Positions 13,057-13,801 of a stretch of 13,801 nucleotides of DNA are shown one piece after another. Location of the stretch: positions 1-13,801 of the forward strand of contig JAEYOJ010000110.1 of the NCBI GenBank assembly GCA_023411815.1, read 5' to 3'. The stretch's first letter is position 1, and each line of letters starts with the position of its first letter. Source of the stretch: Pseudomonadota bacterium. Its GTDB lineage: Bacteria > Desulfobacterota > Desulfovibrionia > Desulfovibrionales > Desulfovibrionaceae. Made by a program: the position numbers and the translations under genes. Under the pieces are notes generated by a model. It worked only from the letters and a program-made list of their open reading frames with translations, made no database searches and was not told where the DNA came from.

Positions 13057-13764
13057 CTAGCGTGCCTCCCTGCACCACCACACAACCCGGCCGATGACGC
13101 GCACATTGGAGCTTTCATCGCCCAGATCGACCTCCAGCGACTTATATTCCTTGTTCGCGCTCCGCAGGACGTACTTCCCAGGCTCACGGTCCACGTACTT
13201 GATGAACACCTCGCTATCGATCCCGATGGCGTAGATCCTGCCGACGTACACGTCGATCTGGCTCTGGTCGATCAGCGCGGTATCGCCGGCCTTGATCTCC
13301 GGCTCCATGGAGTCGCCATAGACATCCATCAGCACCATGCTCACCGGATTGCCCCGCGAGTGGATCCACTTCCGGCGGAAGGCGAACAGACCCGTGACCT
13401 CCGCGCTCGTCTCCAGGCTGCCCGTGCCGGCGGAGAGCCGCGCCTCCACTTTGGGCACCATGACGATTTCCGGATCGCAGGGTTGGGTTTCCTTGCTCGA
13501 AAACCCAACAGTCCCCGGCGATGCCTCGGCCTCGCCCTTCAAAATGAAGTCCAAGCTTATTCGATGGCTCAAGGCTAATTTATAGGCCCACTCCAGCGGA
13601 AAGAGGCCCCGCTGTTTGGCTCCGGACACACTGGAGCCGGTGATGCCGAGGGCCACAGCCAAATCCGCCTGGCGCTTAAAGCCGGCTGACTTCCTTAGCC
13701 TATTCCAAACTTCGTCAAAGGAGGGAAGTTCGGTTGAAGCTTCCTGAGATGAACTTTCAACCAA
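13057..13764 (-). CDS. CI/LexA-like repressor with S24 self-cleavage domain (235 aa)
   Basis: The N-terminal helix-turn-helix of the phage CI type covers about residues 14-80 (FKRQADLAVALGITGSSVSGAK is the recognition region). The C-terminal S24 peptidase domain has the nucleophile S152 in YGDSMEP and the general base K189 in VFIKYVD. A probable cleavage bond A112-G113 lies in RLSAGTGS. The spacing (40 residues to Ser, then 37 to Lys) is close to LexA. Thus it should be inactivated by RecA-stimulated self-cleavage after DNA damage; that is family knowledge. I chose the TTG start at 13764 because GGAGG lies 8 nt before it. It is the first gene of a unit with the zinc-ribbon protein. No phage structural gene is in the window, so it may be a relic or control a gene to the right. 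Confidence 0.9.
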   Translation of the reverse strand: MVESSSQEASTELPSFDEVWNRLRKSAGFKRQADLAVALGITGSSVSGAKQRGLFPLEWAYKLALSHRISLDFILKGEAEASPGTVGFSSKETQPCDPEIVMVPKVEARLSAGTGSLETSAEVTGLFAFRRKWIHSRGNPVSMVLMDVYGDSMEPEIKAGDTALIDQSQIDVYVGRIYAIGIDSEVFIKYVDREPGKYVLRSANKEYKSLEVDLGDESSNVRVIGRVVWWCREAR

Positions 13765-13772
13765 AGTATAAA

Positions 13773-13777
13773 CCTCC
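13773..13777 (-). promoter_or_regulatory. Ribosome binding site supporting a TTG start
   Basis: GGAGG on the minus strand, 8 nt before TTG 13764. There is no in-frame ATG near, so this site decides the start. The rare start codon may keep repressor level low. Confidence 0.75.
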
Positions 13778-13801
13778 AGCCAATCGCATATGTGGCTTAA
13801 A

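Noticed and set aside
1..13801. CRISPR array, rRNA or complete insertion sequence
   Set aside because: No regularly spaced repeats, no rRNA-like conserved stretches and no intact transposase were seen on either strand.

Overview
The window reads like a chromosomal segment of a GC-rich anaerobic Desulfovibrio-type bacterium (Desulfobacterota). The reasons are a tungsten-type aldehyde:ferredoxin oxidoreductase with its own MoaD-like and ThiF/HesA-like genes, GC-rich coding style, long GC-rich intergenic hairpins and the general gene style. The taxonomic call is an inference. No rRNA, tRNA or CRISPR array was seen.

Layout. (1) 1-1225: two terminator-like hairpins, then, on the minus strand, a MoaD-like sulfur/cofactor carrier and a ThiF/HesA-type adenylyltransferase that starts at GTG 995. 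(2) 1302-3229: AOR (minus), with a terminator after it and, before it, a sigma70-like promoter whose -10 box lies inside a perfect 20-bp palindrome; further palindromes lie upstream. (3) 3345-4720 (plus): an unrecognised 206-aa protein whose end overlaps cysQ by 13 bp. (4) 4721-8088: an accessory zone between the convergent genes cysQ and glcB. It holds a DUF533/YebE-like gene (minus), two decayed copies of the cysQ 3' end, a large hairpin, an AT-rich 397-aa orphan gene with two membrane segments (plus), a decayed copy of the glcB 3' end (minus) and a 155-aa membrane protein gene (minus). (5) 8089-10269: malate synthase G (minus). (6) 10435-12409: a short tyrosine-recombinase remnant abutting the end of a SWIM zinc-finger protein gene (minus). 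(7) 12745-13764: an S24/CI-type repressor (TTG start with a strong GGAGG) followed by a zinc-ribbon membrane protein, an apparent two-gene minus-strand operon cut close to its promoter by the window end.

How they fit. MoaD and ThiF-like proteins plausibly build the tungstopterin sulfur chemistry used by AOR. CysQ and malate synthase G are housekeeping enzymes that flank a gene-turnover site. The most unusual observation is that both flanking genes have extra, diverged copies of their own 3' ends inside the interval: two for cysQ and one for glcB, each in the orientation of its parent. These copies bracket the accessory genes in the way that insertions at gene 3' ends would, although no intact integrase is present. 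The AT-rich orphan at 6114-7307 is the best candidate for a foreign, uncharacterised function.
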